From positions 1 to 64,000 of the forward strand of contig CAVUKN010000004.1 of assembly GCA_963742105.1 (NCBI GenBank): 64,000 nucleotides of DNA. Direction: 5' to 3'. The DNA is from Gp6-AA40 sp963742105. Lineage in GTDB: Bacteria; Acidobacteriota; Vicinamibacteria; Vicinamibacterales; UBA2999. Positions 54,675 through 63,375 of the stretch are shown here, piece after piece. A program made the position numbers and the translations under genes. The notes under the pieces are model-generated. The model did not search any database. It was not told the DNA's origin and saw nothing but the letters and a program-made list of their open reading frames with translations. How positions within the stretch are numbered: the first letter of the stretch is position 1; every line of letters begins with the position of its first letter.

Positions 54675-55366
54675 TGGGCATGAAGGGTTTTGCAGGGTAC
54701 GTCATCGTCGCGCTGCTGCTGGCGGCTGGAGCGCTGTTCGCATACGGCAGCGGCAATTTCGAGCGCGACCTGGCGGAGGCGCAACAGGATCTCGCCACCG
54801 ATCGCTTCGATGCCGCCGAAGATCGACTGGCTGACGCCGAGCGCTACGCCGCATACGCCCGATGGATTCCGCAGCTCGGCGCCCGGGCCGAACGCGATCT
54901 GGCGACCAGGCGCGCCGCCGTGCAGTACTGGAAGAAAGATTACGCCTCCGTCCTGCCGCGTGAAACCGATCCGGTCGGCGCCGTCGACACGGCCAACGTC
55001 GATCTGCAGCTGGTTGTCGCGAATGCCTCGTTCCGGAATACGCAAAAGGGCATCAGCGACAAGGCGGTCCAGCTGCAGGCCCTTGACGAGGCAATCGGCA
55101 GCTACATGGCGGTGTTGAAAAGCGAGACGTGGAATCCGGACGCCGCCTACAACTACGAGTACCTGCTGCGGCTCCGCACCGAGGTGGCGCAGGGCAAGCG
55201 CAAGCCCGGCTCGTTGCAGGAGAAGACCGACAATCTCGGCGAGCAGGGAACCCCGGCGCAGAACAGCAGCACCAAGAAGTTCGAAATCTATATCCCGCTT
55301 GAAGGCAGCGAGCGTACCGAGTCGGGCGAAGCGGGTAAGGGCGCTCCGATTAAGAAGAAGGGATAG
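54674..55366 (+). CDS. Membrane-anchored helical (TPR-like) protein of the Bat-type operon
   Basis: A 230-residue protein. An N-terminal anchor (GYVIVALLLAAGALFAYG) is followed by helical repeats (AEAQQDLATDRFDAAEDRLADAE) and a basic tail ending IKKKG. TPR-type proteins are usual in such operons (BatC/BatE), and this gene occupies their place. Its start is inside the stop of the VWA gene (TAATG). Confidence 0.7.
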   Translation: MGMKGFAGYVIVALLLAAGALFAYGSGNFERDLAEAQQDLATDRFDAAEDRLADAERYAAYARWIPQLGARAERDLATRRAAVQYWKKDYASVLPRETDPVGAVDTANVDLQLVVANASFRNTQKGISDKAVQLQALDEAIGSYMAVLKSETWNPDAAYNYEYLLRLRTEVAQGKRKPGSLQEKTDNLGEQGTPAQNSSTKKFEIYIPLEGSERTESGEAGKGAPIKKKG

Positions 55367-55398
55367 AGCGGGATCCGCGCAGCGGTCCCGCCGTTGAG

Positions 55399-56493
55399 AT
55401 GATTCCTTCGATCGACCTCACCACGCTCGGCGTCGCCACGCCGCTGTACCTCTGGCTGCTGCTGGTTCCGGCGGTCTTGCTGGTGTTGTGGGTCTGGCAG
55501 CTGCTTCGTCGTCGCGCCGACGCGGGCCGGCTCGCGCGTGTCCGAATCGTGCCCGTTCGTGAACGGTTCGGCCTCGCCGGGGATCTCGGCTTCTGGCTGT
55601 CGGTCATCGTCGCCATCGCCCTCTGTATCGTCGCGCTCGCAGGTCCGCGCGCGCGTGTCTCCGTGACGCGGCGGGCGAGCAGCGATGTCGTCATCCTGCT
55701 CGATGGATCCGCCTCGATGTACACGAAGGACGTCGCGCCCGACCGGTGGCGGCGGTCGGTCCGCTTCCTGCGCGCGTTCGCCGAGGCGCTCGGCTGGCGC
55801 GGTGACCGTGTGGCGCTCGCGCTGTTCGCGCATCTCGCGGCGCCGCAGGTTCGCCTCACGAAGGATCCGAACGCGCTGTTCTTCTTCCTCGATCATCTTG
55901 GCGACAAGTCACCGTTCCGGCTGGAAGACAACCCCACGTGGGACACCAACATCGAAGAGGGACTGCGGTGGGGATTGCGGCTGATCGACAAGGACGAGCA
56001 GTTGTTCGGGCGCAGCCGGAACCCGAAGGCCTTCGTGGTGGTGACCGACGGGCAATCGTGGAGCGGTTCCGTCGCCAACGCGCTGGCCGACGCCCGCTCG
56101 CGACACATTCCCGTCTACGTCGTGGGTGTCGGAACCACCGCCGGCGGCATGATTCCCCAACCGGCCAAGACGGATGCCACCGAGGTGGTGCAGATCCGCT
56201 CGGTCCTCGACCGCGCCTCCCTCCTGCAGATCGCGGTGGCGGGCGGCGGCGAATACTTCGAGATCGGCCATGAGCCCGATCGCGATGTTGCCTTCCGGAT
56301 CATCGACCGGCTGCAGCGCCACTCCGACCAGCGGCAGCAGGTCGATACCTACGAAGAACTCTACTGGCGTCTGCTGCTGACCGCCGGCATCGTGCTGTGC
56401 ATCGGCATGCTGCTGCTGCGGACCCGTCTCGAGCTCGCGTGGTCGATCGCCGGTGTGGGCGGGGTACTGCTGTTGCTCGGTTCTCTGTTCTAG
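55399..56493 (+). CDS. VWA-domain membrane protein (BatA-like)
   Basis: A 364-residue protein. Two N-terminal helices (about 15-36 and 62-82) precede the VWA domain. The MIDAS motif VVILLDGSASM has Asp102, Ser104 and Ser106, VVVTDGQSWSG supplies a later aspartate, and a helix near 340 returns to the membrane. As in Bat operons, two VWA membrane proteins flank a TPR gene. Confidence 0.86.
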   Translation: MIPSIDLTTLGVATPLYLWLLLVPAVLLVLWVWQLLRRRADAGRLARVRIVPVRERFGLAGDLGFWLSVIVAIALCIVALAGPRARVSVTRRASSDVVILLDGSASMYTKDVAPDRWRRSVRFLRAFAEALGWRGDRVALALFAHLAAPQVRLTKDPNALFFFLDHLGDKSPFRLEDNPTWDTNIEEGLRWGLRLIDKDEQLFGRSRNPKAFVVVTDGQSWSGSVANALADARSRHIPVYVVGVGTTAGGMIPQPAKTDATEVVQIRSVLDRASLLQIAVAGGGEYFEIGHEPDRDVAFRIIDRLQRHSDQRQQVDTYEELYWRLLLTAGIVLCIGMLLLRTRLELAWSIAGVGGVLLLLGSLF

Positions 56494-56577
56494 GTGAGCA
56501 GAAGGTCTCGCACCACGCGAACCCCGTAGCGCGGCCATTCAGGGCAGCGCCGAGACCATGTGCGAAGCGACGAAGCG

Positions 56578-56640
56578 GCCACAATTCACGCATCACCGAT
56601 TCACCATTCACGATTCACCATTCACGAATCGCGATTGACT
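56578..56640. repeat. Word array, TTCACGA family (D4)
   Basis: TTCACGCATCACCGATTC-type words with period 7 (ATTCACC, ATTCACG). They overlap the last codons of the RNA methyltransferase gene and lie between convergent genes. Only one arm is clear. Confidence 0.65.
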
Positions 56641-58040
56641 ATCGTCACGACCGTCTCGACGTGCGCGGTGTGCGGAAACATGTCGACCGGCTGCACGGTC
56701 TGGATCCCGTACCGGTACGATGAGGCCGCGCGCAGATCGCGGGCCAGCGCCTCGGGGTTGCAGGACACGTAAACAACTCGTCGCGGTTTCAATCGTCCGA
56801 AGATATCGTCGATCACCCCGGACGCGCATCCCTCGCGTGGCGGGTCCAGCACGACCGCTTGCGCTGTGCGCATGACCTCTAGCGCGGATTCCACGGGGCG
56901 GGCGACGAACCGGCACTCGCGCGGCGTGAGGCGGTTCAGGCGTGCGCTCACCTCGCCATCTTCTACGGCCGACCGGTTCTCCTCGATCGCCACCACACGA
57001 TGGCCGCGTCGCGCGAGAGGGAGCGCGAACAACCCAGCCCCGGCGTACAGATCGAGAACCTGTTCCCCCTCGGGAATGGCCGCGAGGACGAGATCGACGA
57101 GCAGGCCTGCCGCATGCACGTTCGTCTGAAAGAAGGCGGTGGGTGAGACCAGGAACGAGGTGCCGGCGACCTGCTCCCGCAGTCGCGCCGGACCGACCAG
57201 CGTGCGCGTCTGTCGCCCGAAGATGAACGCGTCGCCGCGCGGATGGACGTTGAGGTGGAGAGCCGTCGGCGCGTCATCCGTGGTCATGACGCGCCGCGAG
57301 GCAGAGCGCAGCCGGGTGTCCCGATCGTTCGACACTACGAGAGTGGCCATCACCTCTGGACCCTGCCCGGCAACGCGCACTGCGATGCTGCGAAGGACTC
57401 CAGCCGAAGCGTCCCCGCCTGCGCCGGCACGCGCTGACGTCGCGGCGGTGACGCCGGCACGACGAAATCCGTCGAAGAAGGCGAACGCGACGCGATTTCC
57501 GCGCCCGGCGTGTACGGGACATTCCTCGACCGGCACGATACGTCTCGAGCCTCGCGCGTAGTGGCCCATAAGCAAGCTTCCACTGCGCCGGCCCGCTGCG
57601 GCGGCATTGCCGAAAACGAAATGGACCTTGTGGCGGTAGCCCCAAGGCTCGCCTGGGGCGCCAGGCAGCGTGGGTCTCACAGTCGGCGGATGGCGCAGCG
57701 CCTCCTTCAGCAGCCGCGTAACGAGAGCGGTTTTCAGTCGAAGCTGTTCCGGATACGCGATGTGCTGCCAGGCGCAGCCGCCGCAGCCGCGTGCGTTGAT
57801 CGCATCCGGACGCCGATCGTCGGGGCCGAAATGCCGGCACCCCGGTGCGACGCGGTGCGGGGAGGCGTCGACGACTTCGAGCAGCCGCGGCGAAGCGTCA
57901 GATCGCTGCCGCTCGACCTCGACGCGGACGCGCTCGCCGGGGATCGTGAATGGGATCAGGAGAGTGCGTCGCCCGATGTGGGCGACGCCGTCGCCGGCCG
58001 CGTTCAGGTATTCGATGTCGACATCGAGAACGTCGAGCAC
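56622..58040 (-). CDS. rlmD: RlmD-like 23S rRNA (uracil-C5) methyltransferase
   Basis: A 472-residue enzyme. An N-terminal TRAM-like RNA-binding domain (about 5-60) precedes cysteines for a 4Fe-4S cluster (APGC near 67, CGGCAW near 87, ECPVH later). The Rossmann methyltransferase has LDLYAGAGLFALPLA, VLDPPREGC with the catalytic region, and the closing SCNPEALARDL that holds the nucleophilic cysteine. It would methylate a uridine of 23S rRNA. Sequence alone does not fix the position: RlmD modifies U1939 and RlmC U747 in E. coli; the length and iron-sulfur pattern suit RlmD. The last codons overlap a repeat array. Confidence 0.83.
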   Translation of the reverse strand: MLDVLDVDIEYLNAAGDGVAHIGRRTLLIPFTIPGERVRVEVERQRSDASPRLLEVVDASPHRVAPGCRHFGPDDRRPDAINARGCGGCAWQHIAYPEQLRLKTALVTRLLKEALRHPPTVRPTLPGAPGEPWGYRHKVHFVFGNAAAAGRRSGSLLMGHYARGSRRIVPVEECPVHAGRGNRVAFAFFDGFRRAGVTAATSARAGAGGDASAGVLRSIAVRVAGQGPEVMATLVVSNDRDTRLRSASRRVMTTDDAPTALHLNVHPRGDAFIFGRQTRTLVGPARLREQVAGTSFLVSPTAFFQTNVHAAGLLVDLVLAAIPEGEQVLDLYAGAGLFALPLARRGHRVVAIEENRSAVEDGEVSARLNRLTPRECRFVARPVESALEVMRTAQAVVLDPPREGCASGVIDDIFGRLKPRRVVYVSCNPEALARDLRAASSYRYGIQTVQPVDMFPHTAHVETVVTIVNRDS

Positions 58041-58064
58041 GGTCCGGCGCCGTGGGAGTACCGG

Positions 58065-58514
58065 TTAACCGACCTTGAGCAGCTCGACGTCAAAGATCAG
58101 CGTCGCGTTGGGCGGAATGACCCCGCCGGCGCCGCGCGCGCCATAGCCGAAGGCGGGTGGGATCGTCAGCGTCCGCTTGCCGCCGACCTTCATTCCGGCC
58201 ACGCCTTCGTCCCAGCCGCGAATCACTTCGCCACCACCCAGCCGGAACTGGAACGGTTCGTTGCGATCACGGGAGCTGTCGAACTTCCGCCCCTTGTGAT
58301 CGGCCTTGGCTTCGTCCCACAGCCACCCTGTGTAGTGCACCGTGACCGGCCGGCCCGCCACCGCCTCGGCTCCGGTGCCGACCTGCTCGTCCTGTTTCTC
58401 CAGCTCGGTGATGTTCGACTGCGCCATCTGTATTTCCTGCTCCGTGGATTGTGCTTCCTCGGCCGGGCTGCACGCGGCGGCCGTCACGGTGACCGCCGCC
58501 ACGCAGAAGACCAC
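58065..58514 (-). CDS. FKBP-type peptidyl-prolyl isomerase lipoprotein
   Basis: A 149-residue protein. A lipoprotein signal ends TAAACS, making Cys15 the lipidated residue; a polar linker follows. The FKBP domain (about 50-149) has VHYTGWLWD, FDSSRDRNEPFQFRLG, GEVIRGWDEGVAGMKVGGK and FGYGARGAGGVIPPNATLIFDVELL. It assists folding at the periplasmic face. The GTG start overlaps the upstream stop by one base (TAGTG). Confidence 0.9.
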   Translation of the reverse strand: MVFCVAAVTVTAAACSPAEEAQSTEQEIQMAQSNITELEKQDEQVGTGAEAVAGRPVTVHYTGWLWDEAKADHKGRKFDSSRDRNEPFQFRLGGGEVIRGWDEGVAGMKVGGKRTLTIPPAFGYGARGAGGVIPPNATLIFDVELLKVG

Positions 58515-59833
58515 TATCGCGCGCCGGTATAGCTGATACGCCAGATGCGCCCCTTCGTGTCATCGGTTACGAAAATCGAACCGTCAGGTCCTTGGGCGAG
58601 GCCCACCGGCCGATGTGCGGCCTGTGCATTGCCCTGCACCGGATTCGGTCCCGCGAAGCCGTTCGCAAAAATCTTGTCGGCCCCCGACGGCAGTTCGCCC
58701 TTGAACGGCACGAACCGGACGTTGAAGCCATCCTGCGGCAGCGGCGCGCGGTTCCACGATCCGTGGAAGGCGATGAACGCACCGTTGCGGTATTCCGCGG
58801 GAAACTGCGTGGCAGTGTAGAAGAGCAGGCCAACCGGCGCGTTGTGGGCGGGGAAGACGGCGATCGGTTTGTCGTACTTGGCGCAGTCGCCTTCGGTCTT
58901 GCCGTCGCCACCGTACTCAGGAGTGACGAGGCGCTTCTTCGACGGAATGTCGTAGAAGCAGTATGGCCAGCCGAAATTCGCCCCCTGCTTCAAGAGGTGC
59001 ATTTCCTCGGCCGGCCGGGTGGCGTTGTCTTCCGCGGTGAAGTTCTTCGGGTCGATGATGTTCAGCTGATCGCGTCCGTTCTGGACGTCATAGAGCTGAT
59101 GGACGACCGGGTTCCACGCCAGCGCCGGCGTGTGCCGCTCGCCGGTGGTGAAGCGCGCGGGCGCGACGTGTTTCTGTCCGGCCTTGTTCGCATCGTATTT
59201 CCAGACGCCGCCATACAGGTCGAGCGTCGAGCAGGGCTTTTCACCAGCGACGCCTGGCCGCCGATCCTGCGCCTGCGGCTGACACGCGTTCGTCGGCGAC
59301 CCGACGTGGACGAACAGTTCACCGTTCTCGCCAAGCGCAATCGACTTCGCCGCGTGCGGGCCGGCGCGCGGGATGTCGCCGACGATGACTTCGGGATCAC
59401 CCTTCGGGACCAGCGACGTGCCATCGAGCTTGAAACGCACGACCGACGTGTTCGACCCGACATACAGATAGTTGTCCTTGCTCAGCGCCATCCCGGTGCC
59501 CTGCAGACCAGGACCGAACTTCTCTTGCGTTTCGTATGTGCCGTCCCCGTCCTTGTCGCGCAGGCCGATCACGGCCGGCGGCTGCGGCCCGGTCGGCGCG
59601 GCCGCGAGCGGCCCGCCTGCAGCGGCGAGCACGGTGTAGATGTCGCCTGTCGCGGTGACGACGAGGTGGCGGGTCGGCCCGATGTTGTCGGCGACGACTT
59701 TTGCGCAGAAGCCCTGAGGGAGCGTCAGGCCACCGTTGTCAGGGTCGCACGGCGCCGGTCGCGCCTGTCGCTGCTGTGCCCAGACGCCCATGCCGGCGAG
59801 CGTCACGAACACCAGGATGAATCCTTTTCGCAT
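58514..59833 (-). CDS. Secreted L-sorbosone-dehydrogenase-like (GSDH/PQQ-type) beta-propeller
   Basis: A 439-residue protein. ATG 59833 has GGAG eight bases upstream. The signal peptide is about 1-19 (ending WAQ), and NGGLTLPQGFCAKVVADNIG opens the propeller. GDIYTVLAAAGG, RHTPALAWNPVVHQLYDVQNGRDQL, FGWPYCFYD, HNAPVGLLFYTATQFPAEYRNGAFIAFHGSWNR and GSIFVTDDTKGRIWRISYTG are typical of the sorbosone/glucose dehydrogenase family, which oxidises sugars in the periplasm with PQQ. The enzyme substrate is not fixed by sequence. It shares a unit with the FKBP lipoprotein gene. Confidence 0.84.
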   Translation of the reverse strand: MRKGFILVFVTLAGMGVWAQQRQARPAPCDPDNGGLTLPQGFCAKVVADNIGPTRHLVVTATGDIYTVLAAAGGPLAAAPTGPQPPAVIGLRDKDGDGTYETQEKFGPGLQGTGMALSKDNYLYVGSNTSVVRFKLDGTSLVPKGDPEVIVGDIPRAGPHAAKSIALGENGELFVHVGSPTNACQPQAQDRRPGVAGEKPCSTLDLYGGVWKYDANKAGQKHVAPARFTTGERHTPALAWNPVVHQLYDVQNGRDQLNIIDPKNFTAEDNATRPAEEMHLLKQGANFGWPYCFYDIPSKKRLVTPEYGGDGKTEGDCAKYDKPIAVFPAHNAPVGLLFYTATQFPAEYRNGAFIAFHGSWNRAPLPQDGFNVRFVPFKGELPSGADKIFANGFAGPNPVQGNAQAAHRPVGLAQGPDGSIFVTDDTKGRIWRISYTGAR

Positions 59834-59923
59834 TACTGTCTCTCCAACTCCGCAGGCGGCCTTGCCCGCGGTGATCGCGACTGACGATTATACGTGGCAC
59901 CCCGGTTGCTCCCCCTGGACCCG

Positions 59924-61234
59924 ATGCTCATCCATCGCGTGATCATCGCCGGTGCCGGTCTTGCCGGGCTGTCGATGGCGAAGAGCCTGGCCGAATCGGG
60001 ACGTGCTGTCACCGTCCTCGAAGCGCGGCCGCGGCTCGGCGGTCGCGTCTGGACCGTCAGCGATCGGTTCCTGAACGGAGCCTATGGCGAGCTCGGCGCC
60101 GAGTTCATCGACGAGGACCACTCGCGCATGCGTGGACTCGTGGCGAAGTGCGGCCTCCAAACGGTTCGCGTCCTGGAGCGTGGATTCACCCAACGCTACC
60201 GCGGAGATGATGGCGAATTCGAGGTGAGCCGGACGCGAGGCTGGACCGAGCTCGCCGATGCGCTTGCGCCGCTCGTGCGCGATTACAAGGCCGCGCATGG
60301 CGCCGCCGACGCTGATCGTGTCCGTGAGCTGTCCACGTTTTCCGTACGTGACTGGCTGCACCGCCGCGAGTCACCGCCGCACGTGCATGCGATGGCGGAC
60401 GCGATGCGCGGCTTCTTCCTGGCGGATCCAGACGATCTCTCGGCGCTTCAGCTGGCTGCCGAGATGGCGCAGGGAGGATCGCCGGCGCAGACACCGGTTT
60501 ATCGAATCATCGGCGGCACCGGACGACTTGTCGAAACGCTGGCGACGGCGACCCATGCACGCGTGCTGTTACAGCATCGTCTCGAAGCGGTCCGACACTC
60601 TCCCGATCGGGTCGTGTGCGACCTCCTCGACGAGAATGGCCACCGCCAGCAGATCGAGGGTGATGCCCTCGTCTTTACGATCCCGGCATCGACCCTCGCC
60701 AATGTGGTGATCACGCCGGCGCTGCCTCATGAGCAATGGCGAGCGATTATCGCCTTGCGGTACGGGTGTGCGACGAAAGCCGTCGTACAGACGTCAGGTG
60801 ATCTCTTCGGCGGGCGTTCTGCGCGCGCGTTCGCCACCGACACAGATGCCGGCGCTTTCTGGGATGCGTCAGAAGGGCAGACAGCAGGCGACGCGATGAT
60901 CAGCTTTCTTGCCGGCGGGTCTGCGAGCGGGGCGCTTGTGCGCCGGTTGCGCGAGGGCCCCGACCTGCTGCTCTCCGACCTGTGCTGGCTGGGGCGTGGC
61001 CGCCCGTCTGTCGTCGCACGGGCGAGCGCCTTCTGGCAGTGGGAACAGGACCCGCTGGCGCGTGGCGGCTATGCCTACATCGATCCCGGGTTCGATTCCG
61101 CGTGGCTGCCGTTGCTTGGTCGGCGCGCCGGCCGGCTCTTCTTCGCCGGCGAACATACAAGCGCGAACTACCAGGGCTATATGGAAGGCGCGCTCGAGTC
61201 GGCCGAGCGCGTGGTGGGCGAAATCGGGCTTTAA
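59924..61234 (+). CDS. Flavin monoamine oxidase-like FAD-dependent oxidoreductase
   Basis: About 436 residues. The FAD-binding start is RVIIAGAGLAGLSMAK, with LEARPRLGGRVW after it (GG doublet). The C-terminal FAD contact reads LFFAGEHTSANYQGYMEGALESAERV. These are the hallmarks of the amine-oxidase family. Upstream TTATAC (59888-59893) would start transcription near 59900, so ATG 59924 is chosen over GTG 59894, which lies within that promoter. Confidence 0.86.
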   Translation: MLIHRVIIAGAGLAGLSMAKSLAESGRAVTVLEARPRLGGRVWTVSDRFLNGAYGELGAEFIDEDHSRMRGLVAKCGLQTVRVLERGFTQRYRGDDGEFEVSRTRGWTELADALAPLVRDYKAAHGAADADRVRELSTFSVRDWLHRRESPPHVHAMADAMRGFFLADPDDLSALQLAAEMAQGGSPAQTPVYRIIGGTGRLVETLATATHARVLLQHRLEAVRHSPDRVVCDLLDENGHRQQIEGDALVFTIPASTLANVVITPALPHEQWRAIIALRYGCATKAVVQTSGDLFGGRSARAFATDTDAGAFWDASEGQTAGDAMISFLAGGSASGALVRRLREGPDLLLSDLCWLGRGRPSVVARASAFWQWEQDPLARGGYAYIDPGFDSAWLPLLGRRAGRLFFAGEHTSANYQGYMEGALESAERVVGEIGL

Positions 61235-61239
61235 CTGCC

Positions 61240-61312
61240 AACTCCCGATTCCCGACTTTCAATTCAACTCCCAACTGCCAACTGCCAACTGCCAACTGCC
61301 AACTCCCAAAGA
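61240..61312. repeat. Heptanucleotide tract, CCAACTG/AACTCCC family (B4)
   Basis: CCAACTG repeated five times in exact period 7, flanked by AACTCCC-type words. No complementary arm is seen, so this is a single tract. The remaining gap to 61412 shows nothing else. Confidence 0.75.
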
Positions 61313-61412
61313 CTGACAGTCCGGGGAGCGCACCCGCAGTTCGTAGCCCGCAGCTCAGCGTCCGTGCTGCACGGGCGCCGGAATTGCGCTTGGGGATTTG
61401 TGGTTTGGACCT

Positions 61413-61418
61413 AACAAT
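61413..61418 (+). promoter_or_regulatory. -10 element of a probably leaderless transcript
   Basis: AACAAT ends five bases before ATG 61424; a -35-like TTGGGG lies 17 bases further up (61390-61395). No ribosome-binding site is present. Confidence 0.4.
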
Positions 61419-61423
61419 TACCC

Positions 61424-63196
61424 ATGGCCCTTTCTCGAGCCGTCCGCCTGGTGTTCCTGCTGATCCTGTTCGCCGTCATCATCTCGGTGGGTGGATCGGC
61501 GCTCCTGTATTTCGCGATGTCGCGCGGCCCCTCGGTGCCGTCCACCGCCGTACTGGTGCTGAAACCCTCCGGCGACCTCCAGGAAACGCTCCCGGACGAT
61601 GTGGTGGGGCAGTTCCTTGGCCGGGAAGCGGGAACGGTCCGCGGCTTCGTCAGTAACCTGCAGAAGGCGAAGCGTGATCCACGGGTCAAGGCGGTGCTGC
61701 TCATGCCGGGCCCGCTCGATTCACCGTACTGGGGCAAGGTTCAGGAGTTGCGTGATGCCGTGCTCGACTTCCGCCGCTCCGGCAAGAAGGTCACTGCCTT
61801 TCTCGAGTACGGCGGCGACCGCGAGTACTACCTGGCGAGCGCCGCGGATCACGTGTTCCTCATGCCGGGCAGCTCGCTCGACCTCACCGGTGTCGCTTCG
61901 TACGAAGTCTTTCTGCGCGGCACGTTCGACAAGGTGGGTGCCTATCCCGACTTCCTGAAGATCGGCGAATACAAGACCGCGCCCAATCAGTACACCGAGC
62001 GGGAGATGACTCCGGCCCATCGCGAGATGAGCATGGCGCTCAATCGCGACATGTACGACCAGCTCGTTCGCGGGATCGCCTCGGCCCGGAGGAAGACCGA
62101 GCCGGCAGTCCGTGAGCTGATCGATCAGGGGCCGTTCACGCCTGACGTGGCGAAACGTCTGGGCCTGGTCGACGATCTCGCCTACGAGGATCAGCTCGAC
62201 GATCGCGTGCCCGAACTGCGCAGCGGTTCGACGCAACTGCGCCGGATCGAGGGCACGGATTACGAGCGCGTCAGCCCGGAGTCGGTCGGCATTCGCACCC
62301 GCTCGCGGATCGGCGTGCTTTACGCCGTCGGCGCCATCGTGTCCGGCAAGAGCGGATTCGACCCGCTCAACGGCGCCGTCGTCGGCTCCGATACGCTGGT
62401 GGAGCAGATCCGGCGCGCTCGCGATGACCGGTCGCTGAAAGCGATTGTGCTCCGCATCGACAGTCCCGGTGGATCGACCGTCGCGTCCGACGTGATCTGG
62501 CGCGAGCTGATGATCACCCGCGATCATCAGCCGCAGCGGCCGCTGGTCGTCTCCATGTCCGATCTGGCCGCGTCGGGCGGCTACTACATCGCGACGCCGG
62601 CCCAGGCGATTGTCGCGCAGCCGGGGACGCTGACCGGTTCGATCGGCATCTTCGCCGGCAAGATCGTGACCGGCGGCACCATGAGTAAGCTTGGCGTCAC
62701 CGAGCAGACGGTCAAGGACGGCGCGAACGCCGACATCTTCTCGCCGTTCACTCCCTTCAATCCGGCGCAGAGAGACAAGGTGCAGGCGATCATCGACGAT
62801 TTCTACCGCGGCTTCATCGAGCGCGTCGCGCAATCACGCCACACCACACCCGAGCAGATCGACGCGATTGGCCGCGGCCGGGTCTGGACCGGTGCGCAGG
62901 CGCGCGAACAGGGGCTGGTGGACGCGCTTGGCGGCCTCGACGTGGCGGTCACGCTGGCGAAGCAGCGCGCCGGGGTCCCGGCCGACGAGGAGGTGGAACT
63001 GGTCACCTACTCGCCGCAGCGCAGCTTCTACGAAGCGATCACCGAGTCGTTTCGCGGCAGTGCCACGCGGGATCTGTGGGGAATGCTGACAGTCGGCGGA
63101 GCCGAGGGGCGAACGCTCGCGAGCCTGACCGCTCCGGGACGCTTGTTCCGTCGCGGCGAGCCGTTAGCATTGATGCCATTTGCGTTTAGCCGGTAG
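61424..63196 (+). CDS. sppA: Signal peptide peptidase SppA, long type
   Basis: A 590-residue membrane protease. An N-terminal anchor (LVFLLILFAVIISVGGSALLY) is followed by the tandem S49 peptidase domain. The catalytic lysine is Lys184 in IGEYKTAPN and the serine is Ser384 in AASGGYY, with SPGGSTVASDVI between them. It degrades leftover signal peptides in the membrane. The Lys-Ser spacing of 200 residues matches E. coli SppA (Lys209, Ser409). Confidence 0.92.
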   Translation: MALSRAVRLVFLLILFAVIISVGGSALLYFAMSRGPSVPSTAVLVLKPSGDLQETLPDDVVGQFLGREAGTVRGFVSNLQKAKRDPRVKAVLLMPGPLDSPYWGKVQELRDAVLDFRRSGKKVTAFLEYGGDREYYLASAADHVFLMPGSSLDLTGVASYEVFLRGTFDKVGAYPDFLKIGEYKTAPNQYTEREMTPAHREMSMALNRDMYDQLVRGIASARRKTEPAVRELIDQGPFTPDVAKRLGLVDDLAYEDQLDDRVPELRSGSTQLRRIEGTDYERVSPESVGIRTRSRIGVLYAVGAIVSGKSGFDPLNGAVVGSDTLVEQIRRARDDRSLKAIVLRIDSPGGSTVASDVIWRELMITRDHQPQRPLVVSMSDLAASGGYYIATPAQAIVAQPGTLTGSIGIFAGKIVTGGTMSKLGVTEQTVKDGANADIFSPFTPFNPAQRDKVQAIIDDFYRGFIERVAQSRHTTPEQIDAIGRGRVWTGAQAREQGLVDALGGLDVAVTLAKQRAGVPADEEVELVTYSPQRSFYEAITESFRGSATRDLWGMLTVGGAEGRTLASLTAPGRLFRRGEPLALMPFAFSR

Positions 63197-63232
63197 CGGG
63201 TAGCCGGTGGCTGGTAGCTGGCTTGTGGCGAG
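63190..63232. repeat. Word array, GGTAGCC family (A5)
   Basis: GGTAGCG/GGTAGCC/GGTGGCT words with period 7 directly after the sppA stop. A short complementary word, CTACCGG-like (TTACCGGCTA), appears at 63367-63376 on the far side of the dispersed element. Confidence 0.65.
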
Positions 63233-63355
63233 TGTTGTGGCGGCGGCATGGAGCCCCGTGACACCGCGCCACACGTCAGCGCGAGTCCGTATGGCCGGAG
63301 GAAAACCGTGGCAAGTGCTTTGGCACAGCCGCACCGGTCGACGGCGGAGCTGAGG
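63233..63355. repeat. Dispersed 120-base element, copy 2
   Basis: Aligned with 2842-2960: TGTGG(C/T)GGC, GGCATGG, GTGACACCG, GCCAC, GCGAGTCCG, GAAAAC and GGCACAG are in the same order and spacing. Where the bases differ, the short stems still form (here CCG/CGG around TATGGC, in the other copy CCGG/CCGG around TAGGA). It lies between convergent genes. Confidence 0.6.
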
Positions 63356-63375
63356 GACTCGCTGCCAGTTACCGG

